A DNA stretch of 64,000 nucleotides, from assembly GCA_025655575.1 (NCBI GenBank), contig JAHXIP010000002.1, positions 278,761 through 342,760 of the forward strand. The letters are read 5' to 3'. The stretch is from Candidatus Thiodiazotropha sp. (ex Monitilora ramsayi). Its GTDB lineage: Bacteria; Pseudomonadota; Gammaproteobacteria; Chromatiales; Chromatiaceae. This document shows positions 21,338 to 32,675 of this stretch, piece by piece (the stretch's first letter is position 1; each line of letters starts with the position of its first letter). Both the position numbers and the translations under genes were made by a program. The notes below the pieces were generated by a model that searched no databases, was not told the DNA's origin, and saw only the letters and a program-made list of their open reading frames with translations.

Positions 21338-22801
21338 CTATTCAGGTTGGGCGTTGCGATCGTTCTTCCAGGCCAAGTCGAGCTCACGGGCGGCACGCAC
21401 ATCATCCAGACGCCGCACGGGCATGGTATGTGGCGCCTGCTTGACCAGGTCGGGCTGGGTCTCAGCCTCCTGCTTGATGGTCCGCATGATCTCGACAAAG
21501 CCGTCGAGATCCTCTTTGGCTTCCGTCTCAGTGGGCTCCACCAGCAGGCACTCCGGCACCAGCAAGGGAAAGTAGGTAGTCGGTGCATGTACCCCGTAGT
21601 CCAGCATCCGCTTGGCAAAGTCCATGGTATTGACACCGAGTTCCTTGGCCTGTTTTTTCAGCGTCAGAATGAACTCATGGCTGGCGCGACGTTCAGGATA
21701 GGCGGCATCGAAACCGACTTCCATCAGGCGTTTCAGCAGGTAGTTGGCATTCAGTGAGGAGAATTCCGCGACACGATGCATACCATCTCGACCCAGCAGT
21801 CTGGCATAGACATAGGCCCGTAGCAGGACACCGGCGTTACCGGCAAAGGCAGACAAACGACCGATGCTATCCGGTCGCTCTTTCTCGGTCAGCCAAACAT
21901 AGTCCGTACCATCATAATCGACCATCGGCACCGGCAGATAAGGCGCCAGTCGCTGGCTCACACCCACAGGTCCGGCACCCGGCCCACCACCACCATGGGG
22001 AGTGGAGAAGGTCTTGTGCAAATTCATATGAATGACATCAAATCCCATGTCGCCGGGTCTTACCTTTCCGAGGATGGCATTCAGATTAGCCCCGTCGTAG
22101 TAGAGTAAGCCGCCGGCTTCGTGGACGAGACCGGCGATCTCTTTGATGCGTCGCTCGAACACCCCAACAGTAGAAGGATTTGTCAACATGATGCCGGCAG
22201 TTTGTGGTCCCAGCGCCTGCTTCAGTGCATCCAGGTCGATATCTCCATCCCGGCCGGTGGGAATCTCACGAGCCTTGTAACCACACATGACGGCAGAGGC
22301 CGGGTTGGTGCCATGTGCCGCATCGGGCACCAGGATCTCACTTCGAGCGGTATCGCCTCGCGCATCGTGATAAGCGCGAATCATCGCCACACCGGCAAAT
22401 TCACCCTGGGCACCGGCGGCCGGCGAGAGAGAAACATCGTGCATACCGGTGACATGCTTGAGGATCTCCTGCAGATCGTACATGCAGGCCATGAACCCCT
22501 GGCTGTGTGTATCAGGCGCCAGCGGATGGCGGGAGAGAAAACCCGGCAGGCTGGCCAATGAGTTGCAGGCCCGCGGATTGTACTTCATGGTACAGGAGCC
22601 CAATGGGTAAAAGTGGGTATCGATGGAGAAATTCTTCTGCGACAGGCGAGTATAGTGGCGCACAGCCTGCATCTCAGAAACCTCAGGCAATCCTGCGGGA
22701 CGCTTTCTTAACAGTGCATCGGGAATATCAGACAGCTCCGCCATCTCCGGATTTGTCTGGGCTGTAGCCCGGCGGCCAGTTCGTGAATGCTCGTAGATCA
22801 T
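21338..22801 (-). CDS. gcvPB: Glycine dehydrogenase (decarboxylating) subunit 2
   Basis: 487 aa; [56 protein letters not shown]. Confidence 0.98.
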   Translation of the reverse strand: MIYEHSRTGRRATAQTNPEMAELSDIPDALLRKRPAGLPEVSEMQAVRHYTRLSQKNFSIDTHFYPLGSCTMKYNPRACNSLASLPGFLSRHPLAPDTHSQGFMACMYDLQEILKHVTGMHDVSLSPAAGAQGEFAGVAMIRAYHDARGDTARSEILVPDAAHGTNPASAVMCGYKAREIPTGRDGDIDLDALKQALGPQTAGIMLTNPSTVGVFERRIKEIAGLVHEAGGLLYYDGANLNAILGKVRPGDMGFDVIHMNLHKTFSTPHGGGGPGAGPVGVSQRLAPYLPVPMVDYDGTDYVWLTEKERPDSIGRLSAFAGNAGVLLRAYVYARLLGRDGMHRVAEFSSLNANYLLKRLMEVGFDAAYPERRASHEFILTLKKQAKELGVNTMDFAKRMLDYGVHAPTTYFPLLVPECLLVEPTETEAKEDLDGFVEIMRTIKQEAETQPDLVKQAPHTMPVRRLDDVRAARELDLAWKNDRNAQPE

Positions 22802-22881
22802 CTCTATCCCGTATCGACCGCTGAAATTCCGGTCTTGTGTTTCATTTCGTTATGATGCTTGGCGGAAAATATGCACCCGTC

Positions 22882-24279
22882 TCACCAATCCGGTTTAAGC
22901 TGGCAGGGTGTCTGCACCTGTGCAGCAATGACCCGCTCGAGCTTACTCCGGTATTGCTCTAAATCCTCTTCGCCACGCATTTCGGTAGCACATACCAAAA
23001 TGGCATTTTCAAGCTCCGGATAGTCATCGCTCAAATCGAACCCGCCCAATACATTGTGTGCAGCTAAGGCTTTTAGGGCATCTTTCGCAGCTAATGGCAG
23101 CTTCAGTACCCGCTCGTGAAAAAACGGCCCATCGAAGACAGATTCCACCTGGGGAAGGCTGCAGAGTGCCTGTGACAGCTTTTCGGTATTCCCATGACAG
23201 GCTGCTGCCATATGCTGCAAACCTTCACCGCCCATGATTGCCATGTGAATAGTCGCCGCAGTCACCATCAATCCCTGGTTGGTGCAGATATTCGAGGTCG
23301 CCTTGGAGCGGCGGATATGCTGTTCGCGCGCCTGTAGGGTCAGCGCATAGCCGGGCTTGCCGTCCAGGTCCACCGTCTTACCGATAATGCGTCCCGGCAT
23401 CTGGCGCACCAGCTTTTGCCGACAGCAGAGAAAACCGAAATAGGGCCCGCCGGAAGCCAATGGAGCACCCATCGGTTGACCTTCACCACAGCAGATATCG
23501 GCGCCATTTTCTCCCCATTCACCCGCTGGCTTTAGGATGGACATGGCAAGCGGGTTCACCACCGCGATCGCCAGCATGTCGTTTGTATGCGCCCACTCGG
23601 TCAGCTCATCCACATTTTCCAGCACCCCGAAAAAGTTGGGTTGAGGAATAACCAACGCGGCGAAGTCCTCACCGGTGTACTGTTCAAGCACTGACGTATC
23701 GATCTGACCTGTCTTGCTGTCATAGCCGACCTCGACCAGTTCTATCCCCTGATTGCGTACGATACTGTGTGTCACTCTGCGATAAAGGGGATGCAAGGTG
23801 CGAGGCACCAGGATACGACCCGACTTCGACTTGCGATTGGCGCGTACCGCCATCAGCACCGCTTCCGCCAGTGCCGAGGCACCGTCATAGAGCGAGGCGT
23901 TCGAGACATCCATACCGGTCAAGGCCGTCATCATCGACTGGTACTCATAAAGCAGCTGCAAAGTACCCTGGCTTGCCTCGGCCTGATACGGGGTATAGGC
24001 CGTATAAAACTCACCACGGGTCGTCAACTGCCAAACGGCTGCCGGGATGTGGTGATCGTATGCACCAGCACCGAGAAAACAGAGTGGCTGCCCATCTTCT
24101 CGGGCACGCGTTTGCATTAACCGGGAGACTTCCATCTCAGGCATGCCTGCCGGAACGGCCTTCAACTCGTCACAACGTAGTTCATCAGGAATCTCGTCGA
24201 ACAGTGTATCGATGCTATCGACACCGATAACTGCGAGCATCTCCTGAATATCATCTTCAGTATGGGGAATGAATGGCAT
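22882..24279 (-). CDS. gcvPA: Glycine dehydrogenase (decarboxylating) subunit 1
   Basis: 465 aa; [56 protein letters not shown]. Confidence 0.98.
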   Translation of the reverse strand: MPFIPHTEDDIQEMLAVIGVDSIDTLFDEIPDELRCDELKAVPAGMPEMEVSRLMQTRAREDGQPLCFLGAGAYDHHIPAAVWQLTTRGEFYTAYTPYQAEASQGTLQLLYEYQSMMTALTGMDVSNASLYDGASALAEAVLMAVRANRKSKSGRILVPRTLHPLYRRVTHSIVRNQGIELVEVGYDSKTGQIDTSVLEQYTGEDFAALVIPQPNFFGVLENVDELTEWAHTNDMLAIAVVNPLAMSILKPAGEWGENGADICCGEGQPMGAPLASGGPYFGFLCCRQKLVRQMPGRIIGKTVDLDGKPGYALTLQAREQHIRRSKATSNICTNQGLMVTAATIHMAIMGGEGLQHMAAACHGNTEKLSQALCSLPQVESVFDGPFFHERVLKLPLAAKDALKALAAHNVLGGFDLSDDYPELENAILVCATEMRGEEDLEQYRSKLERVIAAQVQTPCQLKPDW

Positions 24280-24293
24280 GACCGTCTCTTTGT

Positions 24294-24710
24294 TTAGTGG
24301 TCTTCCTCGGCAACCAGCGCATCGTAAGCGTCAGCATCCAGCAGGCTGTCTAATTCACCGGCATCATCGAGTTTGACTTTGAACATCCAGCCGTTGCCGA
24401 ATGCATCTTCATTGATCGTTTCGGGGGCATCATCAAGTGACTCATTAACTTCGATGACTTCGCCAGTGACCGGACTGTAGACGTCAGAGGCAGCTTTCAC
24501 TGACTCGACCACCGCACAATCACCACCCGCCTCTACATTTGTGCCAACTTCCGGCAGGTCGACGAAAACCAGGTCGCCCAATAACTCTTGGGCATGTTCA
24601 GAAATACCGATGGTGGCGGTACCATCACCTTCATCTCTGAGCCATTCGTGGGACTTGGCATAACGGAGTTCCTTAGGTGTGTCACTCATGATCTTGATCC
24701 TGTCTGTCAA
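24294..24710 (-). CDS. gcvH: Glycine cleavage system H protein
   Basis: 138 aa; [24 protein letters not shown] lipoyl site. Confidence 0.98.
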   Translation of the reverse strand: MTDRIKIMSDTPKELRYAKSHEWLRDEGDGTATIGISEHAQELLGDLVFVDLPEVGTNVEAGGDCAVVESVKAASDVYSPVTGEVIEVNESLDDAPETINEDAFGNGWMFKVKLDDAGELDSLLDADAYDALVAEEDH

Positions 24711-24774
24711 TAGGTTGGTTGATGGACGTCGTATTCAGGCCCGTCATTATATCTCTTCACGATGGCAATAAGTG

Positions 24775-25863
24775 CTAACTCAGCTGAGACTTGCCATGGC
24801 GCACGAAAGGCGGTTTCACTACCTGGGCAGAGACACGCTTGCCGCGAATCTCAACCTCGCATGTCTCACCGATTCCGGGTTTGACCCGTGCGAATGCAAT
24901 GGAACGTTCCAGTGTCGGCGCAAAACCACCTGAGGTAATCTCGCCGACCGGCTCATCACCGTCAAATAATTTCAAATGGTTACGCAGCACCCCCCGACCG
25001 GTCAAGACCAGACCGATGAATCGTTGCTTTTCCGGGTCTTTACGCTGAGCCTGCAGTACGCTTCGCCCTATGAAGTCCCTGTCTTCAGGCTCCCAGGCGA
25101 TTGTCCACCCAAGTCCGGACTCCAGTGGGGACGTCTCTTCGTCCATGTCGGCACCATAGAGATTCATACCGGCCTCCAGGCGCAGGGTATCCCGTGCACC
25201 AAGCCCACAGGGGGCGACCCCCGCATCAGTCAGGCTTTTCCAAAACGACTCTGCCTGATCCCCCGGCAGCATGATCTCAAAACCATCCTCACCGGTATAG
25301 CCGGTTCGGGCAAGAAACCAATCGCCATCCATTACTGCATTGAAAGGTTTGAGTTCCGCACCCGCTTTTTGCAACGTCTCGGACATCCGGGACAAGGCCT
25401 TAGTTCGCGCATTGGGACCCTGTACAGCGATCATCGCCAGGTCACGCCGGGGTGTGATCGTCAGGTCATAACCTGTTGTCTGCTTCTCCAGCCAGGCCAG
25501 GTCTTTCTCGGTGGTACCCGCATTGACCACCATGCGAAACCAGTCATCGTTTAAATAGTAAACGATCAGATCATCCACCACGCCCCCCTGCTCGTTGAGC
25601 ATGCAGGAGTAGAGCGCCTTGCCCGTGGTCTTCAACTTGTCCACATCATTGGCGAGCAGATGGCGCAGATAGGGCTTCGCCTGAGGCCCCTTGAGATCCA
25701 CTACCGTCATATGAGAGACATCGAACATACCGGCATCCCGGCGAACCTGGTGATGTTCCTCCAGTTGGGAACCGTAATGAAGGGGCATATCCCAGCCGCC
25801 AAAGGGTACCATTTTGCCCCCCATGGACTTGTGGGTCTCGTATAGAACGGTCTGTTTTTCCAT
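24775..25863 (-). CDS. gcvT: Aminomethyltransferase (glycine cleavage T protein)
   Basis: [32 protein letters not shown]...; ATG at 25863 preceded by GGAG; ORF track uses an upstream TTG (25881). Confidence 0.98.
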   Translation of the reverse strand: MEKQTVLYETHKSMGGKMVPFGGWDMPLHYGSQLEEHHQVRRDAGMFDVSHMTVVDLKGPQAKPYLRHLLANDVDKLKTTGKALYSCMLNEQGGVVDDLIVYYLNDDWFRMVVNAGTTEKDLAWLEKQTTGYDLTITPRRDLAMIAVQGPNARTKALSRMSETLQKAGAELKPFNAVMDGDWFLARTGYTGEDGFEIMLPGDQAESFWKSLTDAGVAPCGLGARDTLRLEAGMNLYGADMDEETSPLESGLGWTIAWEPEDRDFIGRSVLQAQRKDPEKQRFIGLVLTGRGVLRNHLKLFDGDEPVGEITSGGFAPTLERSIAFARVKPGIGETCEVEIRGKRVSAQVVKPPFVRHGKSQLS

Positions 25864-25886
25864 CGCTGGCTCCGGGCTCAAAACGC

Positions 25887-25922
25887 AAAAAGGCGGCGCA
25901 AGGGGAATTCCCCTGCGCCGCC
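25887..25922 (-). terminator. Intrinsic terminator (riboswitch expression platform)
   Basis: Minus strand GGCGGCGCA-GGGGAATTCCCCT-TGCGCCGCC followed by TTTTT, between the glycine aptamers and gcvT. Confidence 0.88.
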
Positions 25923-25924
25923 CC

Positions 25925-26120
25925 TCTGTCCAAAACCTGAGAGTTTGGCGCTGTGCAAATAGCGCCTGCCCCGTCGGTGGGTGTGGTTACACCGCTCTCC
26001 AGAGTCGACCTAAGTCCAAAAGCATGAACTTACCCCCACGGTCCTTTTGCCTGAGCGATTCCGGGCGGAATTGCGCCTTCGGCGTCGGTACTGAACCGAT
26101 CTCTCCCACGAGGGCTGGGT
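25925..26120 (-). promoter_or_regulatory. Tandem glycine riboswitch upstream of gcvT
   Basis: Minus strand: GGGAGAGATCGGTT...CGCCGAAGGCGCAA...CGCTCAGGCAAAAGGACCGTGGG...CTCTGGAGAGCGG...CACCCACCGACGGGGCAGGCGC...GCGCCAAACTCTCAGGTTTTGGACAGAG; two glycine-aptamer cores. Confidence 0.93.
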
Positions 26121-26183
26121 CGAGCCGAGACTATACCCTGCCCTCCCAAGATTGCCAATGCAGAAAAACCTTACTTTCTCTGA

Positions 26184-27788
26184 TTATCTCTGGTCATCGA
26201 CAACTACGACCGCATCTGCCGTCAGGCTGTCTGTCCCACACTGCCCGCTGACACCGATCTCCTGTCCCGCCTCCAGAACACCGCCAGGTGAAACATCGAC
26301 CGTGGTGTTTGTGATCGTGACACTAGTGACAGTTGCGTCCGGACTCAGCAGCACAGTTAAATCACCTGCTACACCACAAGGCGTGGTTCCCGCCTCGGGT
26401 ATCAGTGTAAAGCCGCCTGTGACCAAACCACCAATCGTTCCTGCAGCGGCTACCCTGCCATCCATGTCGGTATCGACGATGACAACTGCAGCTTTGAGGG
26501 GATCGGATGGGGATAACTGCACACCATCCACTTTAAGCGCTCGCGGCACCAGAATGGCGGCATAGTCGAGAATCTCCCCATCCTTGGAAAGAATACGCGT
26601 ACCGTTGTAGCCGGTAGGATTCTGCAGATCCACAGTGGCAATATCCGGCGTGTGCATGGTAAAGCCGTTTATGTCAGCATCGGTGGCGGCTGTACCATAG
26701 GCCTGACTGAACACACCCATCTCAACAGCCAACCCATCCAGTGCAAGTCGTGGACGGTGATCGGTGACCACTCCACCTTGGTCGTCAATCAGAAGAGTTC
26801 CATCAGGCAACACCAAGGCGGTATCAAGACAATCCACATCATCCGTATACGGTTGGGAGGCCGCATCAAAAGCCGTATCCCAAATCCGGCAGAGATCGCT
26901 ACCCGGCAGCGACGACGTCGGGATGTCCGGTATCTCATCATTGATCACCAGGGTACGCACCAAACCAACCACCGCTGCAGACTGACCCAGGTTGCCTTCC
27001 AATAGCAGATCAAATAACGGGGCCGCATCACCACCGAGCGTTACGTTGTCAAAGAAGGCCGAATCCGCTCCCAAACTGACTGTTACACAATCCCGGCCGT
27101 TCGCTTGATGCGATGGAAGCGCACCACACAGCAACAGGCTTTGATCTGTAGCGTTGATGTCTTCAATCACACCCTCTACCCGTACCAGCTTGCCGCTGAA
27201 ACTCTTATTGATCACATCGACGAAGACCACCGGGCGAAAATTATAGGTGGTCTTGCTACCTGTCTGCACGATATGAATAGAGTTTCCGGCATCCATGTCG
27301 AGCTGAAGCGTGACAGATGCACCGGGCGCCACCGTAAAGCAGTTCCTCGCCAGCAGGTCGAGCTTTCCGTTACCAGGCAACTTGGGGAAATAGCTGGAAC
27401 CATCTGCTGCCAGTACCAGCTCCAGTCCGTCAGGATTGGTCAGCGTGAGCCTGACCTTGCAATAAGTACCAACCGGTACATCATCACGGAAAGTGAAGGG
27501 CACGGATTCATTACGCAATCGCAGTAAATCCACTGTCTCTGCAGGCCCGTCAAACAAAGCTGCTTTACCACCATCACCGCCAATCAACTCCACGCGTTCG
27601 ATGGTTGCATTGATCGCAGAGAAAAGAGCGGGATCGGCTGGCGCATCGGTCAACATGATGCCAACAGAACCCGTCTTACCCGAGGTGGCCGTTGAAGAGG
27701 AAGAACCGCCACCACCGCAGGCGGTCAACAGGGTGAAGAGAAACAGCATCAAGGGCAGTGCGGCCCAAGTCAGGGGGCGTTTCAACAT
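26184..27788 (-). CDS. Lipoprotein with DUF4382 and DUF5666-like domains
   Basis: 534 aa; lipobox LLTACGGG; VGIMLTDAPADPALFSAINATIERVELIGGDG typical of DUF4382. Confidence 0.8.
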   Translation of the reverse strand: MLKRPLTWAALPLMLFLFTLLTACGGGGSSSSTATSGKTGSVGIMLTDAPADPALFSAINATIERVELIGGDGGKAALFDGPAETVDLLRLRNESVPFTFRDDVPVGTYCKVRLTLTNPDGLELVLAADGSSYFPKLPGNGKLDLLARNCFTVAPGASVTLQLDMDAGNSIHIVQTGSKTTYNFRPVVFVDVINKSFSGKLVRVEGVIEDINATDQSLLLCGALPSHQANGRDCVTVSLGADSAFFDNVTLGGDAAPLFDLLLEGNLGQSAAVVGLVRTLVINDEIPDIPTSSLPGSDLCRIWDTAFDAASQPYTDDVDCLDTALVLPDGTLLIDDQGGVVTDHRPRLALDGLAVEMGVFSQAYGTAATDADINGFTMHTPDIATVDLQNPTGYNGTRILSKDGEILDYAAILVPRALKVDGVQLSPSDPLKAAVVIVDTDMDGRVAAAGTIGGLVTGGFTLIPEAGTTPCGVAGDLTVLLSPDATVTSVTITNTTVDVSPGGVLEAGQEIGVSGQCGTDSLTADAVVVVDDQR

Positions 27789-28006
27789 AGCGAACTCTCC
27801 TCAGGGTATTTTTATCTGTATAGCATCCCAATATATGCCACGTCAGGCAGCCGGAGGAACGCCATATCTGTGAAAGATTGCAATACCCATCACGAAAGGA
27901 TTAAAAAAAATCACTGGCCAGATAGCCTGTGATCAGGCTAACCACAGGCTAAACGCATGCTTTTAGACGGGACACCTAACTCAGGCAGCGCCCCAATCTG
28001 ATGAAT

Positions 28007-29287
28007 TTAATTCCCTACGGGGTGATGTCGGGCCAGGTCCGGTAGCTCACCACTCAGACCCATGGCTCGACGCACCATCAGATGCTTCAGTGGCCCCGAC
28101 CGATCCGCCAATGTGAGCCCCAGGTTTCTAACCATTTGGAGTGGTGGAATCTCATTACTGAAGGTTCGCTTGAAGGCATCCATGGCTGCCAGCATGCCCA
28201 TGTTGGCACCCTTGCGTGTCCGTTCATAACGGCGCAGGGTGGCAAAGGCACCGATGGATCGACCTATCGACTTGGCACTAATCAGGGTTTCCGCCAGGGT
28301 GGCCGCATCAAGAAAGCCCAGGTTGACGCCCTGTCCTGCCAGAGGGTGTATGGCGTGGGCCGCATCGCCGATCAGTGCGAGTCCCGGGCGAATGTAGGTC
28401 TCCGCATGTCCCAGGCGTAAAGGAAAGACGCCCCTGGGACCTACAGCATTGATCTCACCCAGCATATGGTCACTCGCCAATGTCAGCGCATGACAGAAAG
28501 CCTTATCGTCCATCGCCATCAACGCCTCTGCCTCTTGCGGGGAGGTAGACCAGACAATGGAACAACGTCCGTCGTCGATAGGGAGAAAAGCCAGCGGACC
28601 GGTCTTCATAAACCTTTGTCGAGCCGTATAACCGTGATGTTGTTGCGGTGTGATGGTTGCGACAATGGCATGCTGATCGTAATCCCATCCTTTGGTACCG
28701 ATACCGGCCATCTCCCGGATCTGTGAATCTCTGCCATCTGCGGCGACAATCAATTGCGCCTGTAGATGCGTGCCGTCATCCAATATCACTCCGGGTTTGT
28801 CATCCAATAACAACTGGGTAACCCTGGCTGGACAACGTAAAGTCACTCCCTGCAGAGACTCCAATCGTTGCCACAAGGTCAGTTGAGTCACGCGGTTTTC
28901 GACAATATGCCCCAGATTCACCTCGCCGAGTTCCGCTGCACTGAAGTGGATGCGCCCGCTACCGCCAGCATCCCAGACCTCCATGTCTGTGTATGGGCTG
29001 ATTCGCAGTGCTTGCATCTGCTCCCACACACCAAGATTTTCCAGCACGCATTGAGAGGCGCGCGTCAAGGCAGAGACCCGTAGATCGACTTCATCTTTTG
29101 GCCAGCTTTGTTGTGGCTCTCTCATCTCGAGCACACAAACGTTAAAGCCCGCCTCAGCCGTAGCGCAGGCCAGCGCACTACCCACCATGCCGCCTCCGAC
29201 GACGATGATATCGAAGTATTCGAGTGTGGTTTCCCGATCAGTCAAGTGAGACGCCTCGTGCAAGTCGTGGCAGGCGTCCATTGACAC
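28007..29287 (-). CDS. UbiH/UbiI-family FAD-dependent ubiquinone hydroxylase (UbiI-like)
   Basis: 426 aa; FDIIVVGGGMVGSALACATAEAGFNVCVLE, ALIGDAAHAIHPLAGQGVNLGFLDAATLAE. Confidence 0.88.
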   Translation of the reverse strand: MSMDACHDLHEASHLTDRETTLEYFDIIVVGGGMVGSALACATAEAGFNVCVLEMREPQQSWPKDEVDLRVSALTRASQCVLENLGVWEQMQALRISPYTDMEVWDAGGSGRIHFSAAELGEVNLGHIVENRVTQLTLWQRLESLQGVTLRCPARVTQLLLDDKPGVILDDGTHLQAQLIVAADGRDSQIREMAGIGTKGWDYDQHAIVATITPQQHHGYTARQRFMKTGPLAFLPIDDGRCSIVWSTSPQEAEALMAMDDKAFCHALTLASDHMLGEINAVGPRGVFPLRLGHAETYIRPGLALIGDAAHAIHPLAGQGVNLGFLDAATLAETLISAKSIGRSIGAFATLRRYERTRKGANMGMLAAMDAFKRTFSNEIPPLQMVRNLGLTLADRSGPLKHLMVRRAMGLSGELPDLARHHPVGN

Positions 29288-30461
29288 CCATAAACTGTTT
29301 CGCCACCAAATGTTTCAAACTTGGCACACTGTCCAAACCAAGCAGACCGATGTTACGCGCTATTCTGAGCGGACCCAGGGGGTTGGCGAACAACCTGGCC
29401 AGACTGTCGGTAATCAGGGCAACAGCCTGTTGATCCCGCTGTCGCCATTTTGCATAACGCTCAAGTAACGAACTGTCACCCGGATCTTGCTTCGAGACCG
29501 CCGCATCACTCAACAGATCTGCCAACACCGCCACATCACGCAGCCCCAAATTGAAGCCCTGTCCGGTGACAGGATGTATGGTATGTGCAGCATTACCAAT
29601 CAGCGCTACCCTATTGCTAATTTGATCTGTAGCCTGTCTGAGTCGTAGCGGATAGGAGACACGTTTTCCAATACTCTCCATCCGCCCCAGGCGATAACCA
29701 AACCTGTTTTGCAGATGATCAAGAAACGCCTGATCAGAGAGAGACATCAGGCCATCGACCTGGTCATCCCTGGCTGTCCAAACCATCGAGACTCTGCCTT
29801 CGGTCATTGGCAGCATCGCCAGGGGACCGCTGTCGGTAAAACGTTCGTAGGCCATACCTTCATGTGGTTTTGCTGTTGTCAGATTGGCGATGATGGCGGT
29901 CTGACCATAAGCCTGCTCCTTCAGCGGGATGGACAACATGGTTCTGACTTGTGAATCGCCCCCATCTGCTGCCACCAGCAGCTTCGAGTTGATTTCCTGA
30001 ATACCGCCATCCACTGCTAACGAGACATCCACTCTGTCGCCATTCACCGTAAAGTGCTGCAACTTTGCAGGACAGATAAACTCGACATCAGGAAGATCGG
30101 CCAGATTCTTTTGCAGTACTTCACCCATGGCACGTGCAGTGGCGACATAACCCAAGGCTTCGACACCCTCTTCATGACGATCGAGATGGGTAAAGCCGAA
30201 ATGTCCACGATCTGAGATATGGATACGATGGATGGGCTCGGCAGATTTTTCCATTTCACTCCACACGCCGATTGCCTGCAGGATCTTACGGCTCCCCCAG
30301 GAGAGCGCGATCACCCGATCGTCGAAACTAGGCTGTACATTGGATGCAAGAGAGAAGGCCTCCACAATCCCAATGCGAAGTCCCTGGCCGCTTACCGCAC
30401 GAGCAAGACTCGCACCGACCATGCCGCCACCGATGATCAGCAGATCGAATTCAGCCGACAT
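29238..30461 (-). CDS. ubiH: 2-octaprenyl-6-methoxyphenyl hydroxylase UbiH
   Basis: 407 aa; FDLLIIGGGMVGASLARAVSGQGLRIGIVE, ALIGNAAHTIHPVTGQGFNLGLRDVAVLADLL; next to pepP. Confidence 0.9.
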   Translation of the reverse strand: MSAEFDLLIIGGGMVGASLARAVSGQGLRIGIVEAFSLASNVQPSFDDRVIALSWGSRKILQAIGVWSEMEKSAEPIHRIHISDRGHFGFTHLDRHEEGVEALGYVATARAMGEVLQKNLADLPDVEFICPAKLQHFTVNGDRVDVSLAVDGGIQEINSKLLVAADGGDSQVRTMLSIPLKEQAYGQTAIIANLTTAKPHEGMAYERFTDSGPLAMLPMTEGRVSMVWTARDDQVDGLMSLSDQAFLDHLQNRFGYRLGRMESIGKRVSYPLRLRQATDQISNRVALIGNAAHTIHPVTGQGFNLGLRDVAVLADLLSDAAVSKQDPGDSSLLERYAKWRQRDQQAVALITDSLARLFANPLGPLRIARNIGLLGLDSVPSLKHLVAKQFMGVNGRLPRLARGVSLD

Positions 30462-31770
30462 GGGTTACCGCCATAACTGCTTCAATCTCATCAACCGTTT
30501 TCGGGGCATCTTTAGAGAGCACCTCGTTTCCCGCTTTGGTCACCAGCACATCGTCTTCGATACGAATACCGATATTCCACCATTTCTTTGCCACCCCCTT
30601 AGTGCCCGCCGGCACATAGAGCCCGGGCTCGATAGTCAACACCATGCCGGGTTCAAGTAGACGCCATGCGCCATCGACCTTGTAATCACCCACGTCATGC
30701 ACATCCATGCCTATCCAATGTCCCGTACGATGCGGAAAGAAGGTTTTGTACTTCTCATCTTTGATCAATTTCGAGAGGGTGCCCTTTAGAAGGCCCAGCT
30801 TGATCAAACCACGGGTAACGGTACGAACCGCCGCATCATGGGGATCATTCCAATGGTTACCTGGCTTCACTTTTGCGATGGCTGCCAGTTGCGCCGCCAA
30901 CACCAGCTCGTAGAGTTGCCGTTGTGGCTCGGTGAAACTGCCGTTGACCGGGTAGGTCCGGGTAATGTCGGAAGCATAGTATTCATACTCACAACCGGCA
31001 TCGATGAGCAGCATCTGTTTATCTTGTATCTGATCCTGATTATCGATGTAGTGAAGCGTACAGGCATTAGGTCCAGCACCGACAATAGGGGGATAGGCTT
31101 GTGATTTACCGCCTTGATGCGCACACTCGCGCACAAATAGCGCTTCCAGTTGGTACTCCCAGACACCGGGCTTACAGGCCTGCATGACGCGCTTGTGGGC
31201 GGATGAAGAGACCCGGGCGGCCTTACGCATGATTTTGAGTTCAGAGCGACTCTTGAACAATCGCATCTCATGCAGATAGTGATCCAATGCAATGATCTCT
31301 ATCGGCCCCTGGGATCCGCTACGGGATTCGCATCGGATATGATTGATCCACTCAGGCAGGCGTTTATCCAGGTCGGGATTACAACCCATGGCAAAGTAGA
31401 CTCGCTCACACTGCTCCAACATGCCGGGCAGGATGTCATCCAGATCCCCGATCGGAAAGGAATCGTCCGCATCATATATCTCACAAGCGCCCTCTTGACC
31501 CGCACGTGCACCATCCCACTGCTCTTTATGCGGATCACGTTCCCGGTTGAACAGGATATATTCCGCATGTTTGCGCCCGGGTATCAATACACAGACCGCT
31601 TCCGGTTCGGGAAAGCCTGTAAGGTAATAGAAGTCACTATCAGGTCGATAAGGGAAATGAACGTCCCGGTTACGTATATGAAGCGGCGCAGTAGGTAGGA
31701 TCGCAATGCTGTCCGGCCCCATCATGCGCATCAATTCACGCCGACGCCGTCTGTACTCACTTGCCACCAT
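30451..31770 (-). CDS. pepP: Xaa-Pro aminopeptidase
   Basis: 439 aa; EYRRRRRELMRMMGPDSIAILPTAP, LIDAGCEYEYYASDITRTYPVNGSFT, HRTGHWIGMDVHDVG. Confidence 0.97.
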   Translation of the reverse strand: MVASEYRRRRRELMRMMGPDSIAILPTAPLHIRNRDVHFPYRPDSDFYYLTGFPEPEAVCVLIPGRKHAEYILFNRERDPHKEQWDGARAGQEGACEIYDADDSFPIGDLDDILPGMLEQCERVYFAMGCNPDLDKRLPEWINHIRCESRSGSQGPIEIIALDHYLHEMRLFKSRSELKIMRKAARVSSSAHKRVMQACKPGVWEYQLEALFVRECAHQGGKSQAYPPIVGAGPNACTLHYIDNQDQIQDKQMLLIDAGCEYEYYASDITRTYPVNGSFTEPQRQLYELVLAAQLAAIAKVKPGNHWNDPHDAAVRTVTRGLIKLGLLKGTLSKLIKDEKYKTFFPHRTGHWIGMDVHDVGDYKVDGAWRLLEPGMVLTIEPGLYVPAGTKGVAKKWWNIGIRIEDDVLVTKAGNEVLSKDAPKTVDEIEAVMAVTHVG

Positions 31771-31782
31771 CGTGTCGTTATC

Positions 31783-32346
31783 CTATGTTTTTTTATGATC
31801 TTCGCGGTTTTCCGCCAACTCTTCCCATATCAATATGGTTGCTACCCGCAGAAACTCCTGAAGTTCCATATAGGCGGCCTCGGAACTCTCATCATCTTCC
31901 AGGGCATCCAGATCCAAACGGGTAAATTCAGATATATCGCTCAATGCCTCCTTAGCGTCACCGACGAATTGCTGTTCAGAAACACCCGCCAAACCCAGAC
32001 CATAGAGATAACCTTCACACCACTTCACCAGCGCCTGTCCGCGTTCTTGCAAGGGTGTATCGTCATCTGGCAACAACAAAACAAATTCGAGTGCATCGTC
32101 AGCCACTTGGTGACGGCTTACGAGATAGAGTTGACCCAGCATCTGGCGAGCCTCGCGGACCAACAGATCGTTCGAAGGCCTATCGGCAAACAGTCCTTCT
32201 ATCCACTCCACATGTGCTTGGGATGCACCCGCACAAATGAGACCACAGACCGATCCATGGGTTTCGCTCGCCCCCAGATCCAGTCCAATTGACTCCAATG
32301 CCTGGTCGAAGCGATGGTATTCAGGCATAACAGGGCTTTCATTCAT
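31783..32346 (-). CDS. ygfB: UPF0149 family protein YgfB
   Basis: 187 aa; ETHGSVCGLICAG, WCEGYLYGLGLAG; adjacent to pepP. Confidence 0.93.
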   Translation of the reverse strand: MNESPVMPEYHRFDQALESIGLDLGASETHGSVCGLICAGASQAHVEWIEGLFADRPSNDLLVREARQMLGQLYLVSRHQVADDALEFVLLLPDDDTPLQERGQALVKWCEGYLYGLGLAGVSEQQFVGDAKEALSDISEFTRLDLDALEDDESSEAAYMELQEFLRVATILIWEELAENREDHKKT

Positions 32347-32441
32347 GCAATTTTCCGCGAATTCTCCTATGATTAGACGCGAATCATAACATGCAGTTGT
32401 AGAGATTGACCCACCACATCCAGCCCACTATATTGAAGCCC

Positions 32442-32675
32442 ATGATTGATAAAGAGAAAGCGGACGGCGCAGACCACGATCTACGCAAACTGGAGCAGCG
32501 AGTAGAAGAGTTGATCCACGCCTGCTCCTATCTGAAAGACGAAAATAAATCACTGCGTGCCCGCCAGGACTCCCTGGTAGCGGAAAGAGCCACCCTGATC
32601 GAAAAGACAGAACTGGCCAGAACCCGGGTCGAAGCTATGATTACCCGTCTAAAATCCATGGAAACAACCCAGTGA
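32442..32675 (+). CDS. TIGR02449 family (ZapB-like coiled coil) protein
   Basis: Coiled coil LRKLEQRVEELIHACSYLKDENKSLRARQDSLVAERATLIEKTELARTRVEAMITRLKSME; directly upstream of zapA. Confidence 0.88.
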   Translation: MIDKEKADGADHDLRKLEQRVEELIHACSYLKDENKSLRARQDSLVAERATLIEKTELARTRVEAMITRLKSMETTQ

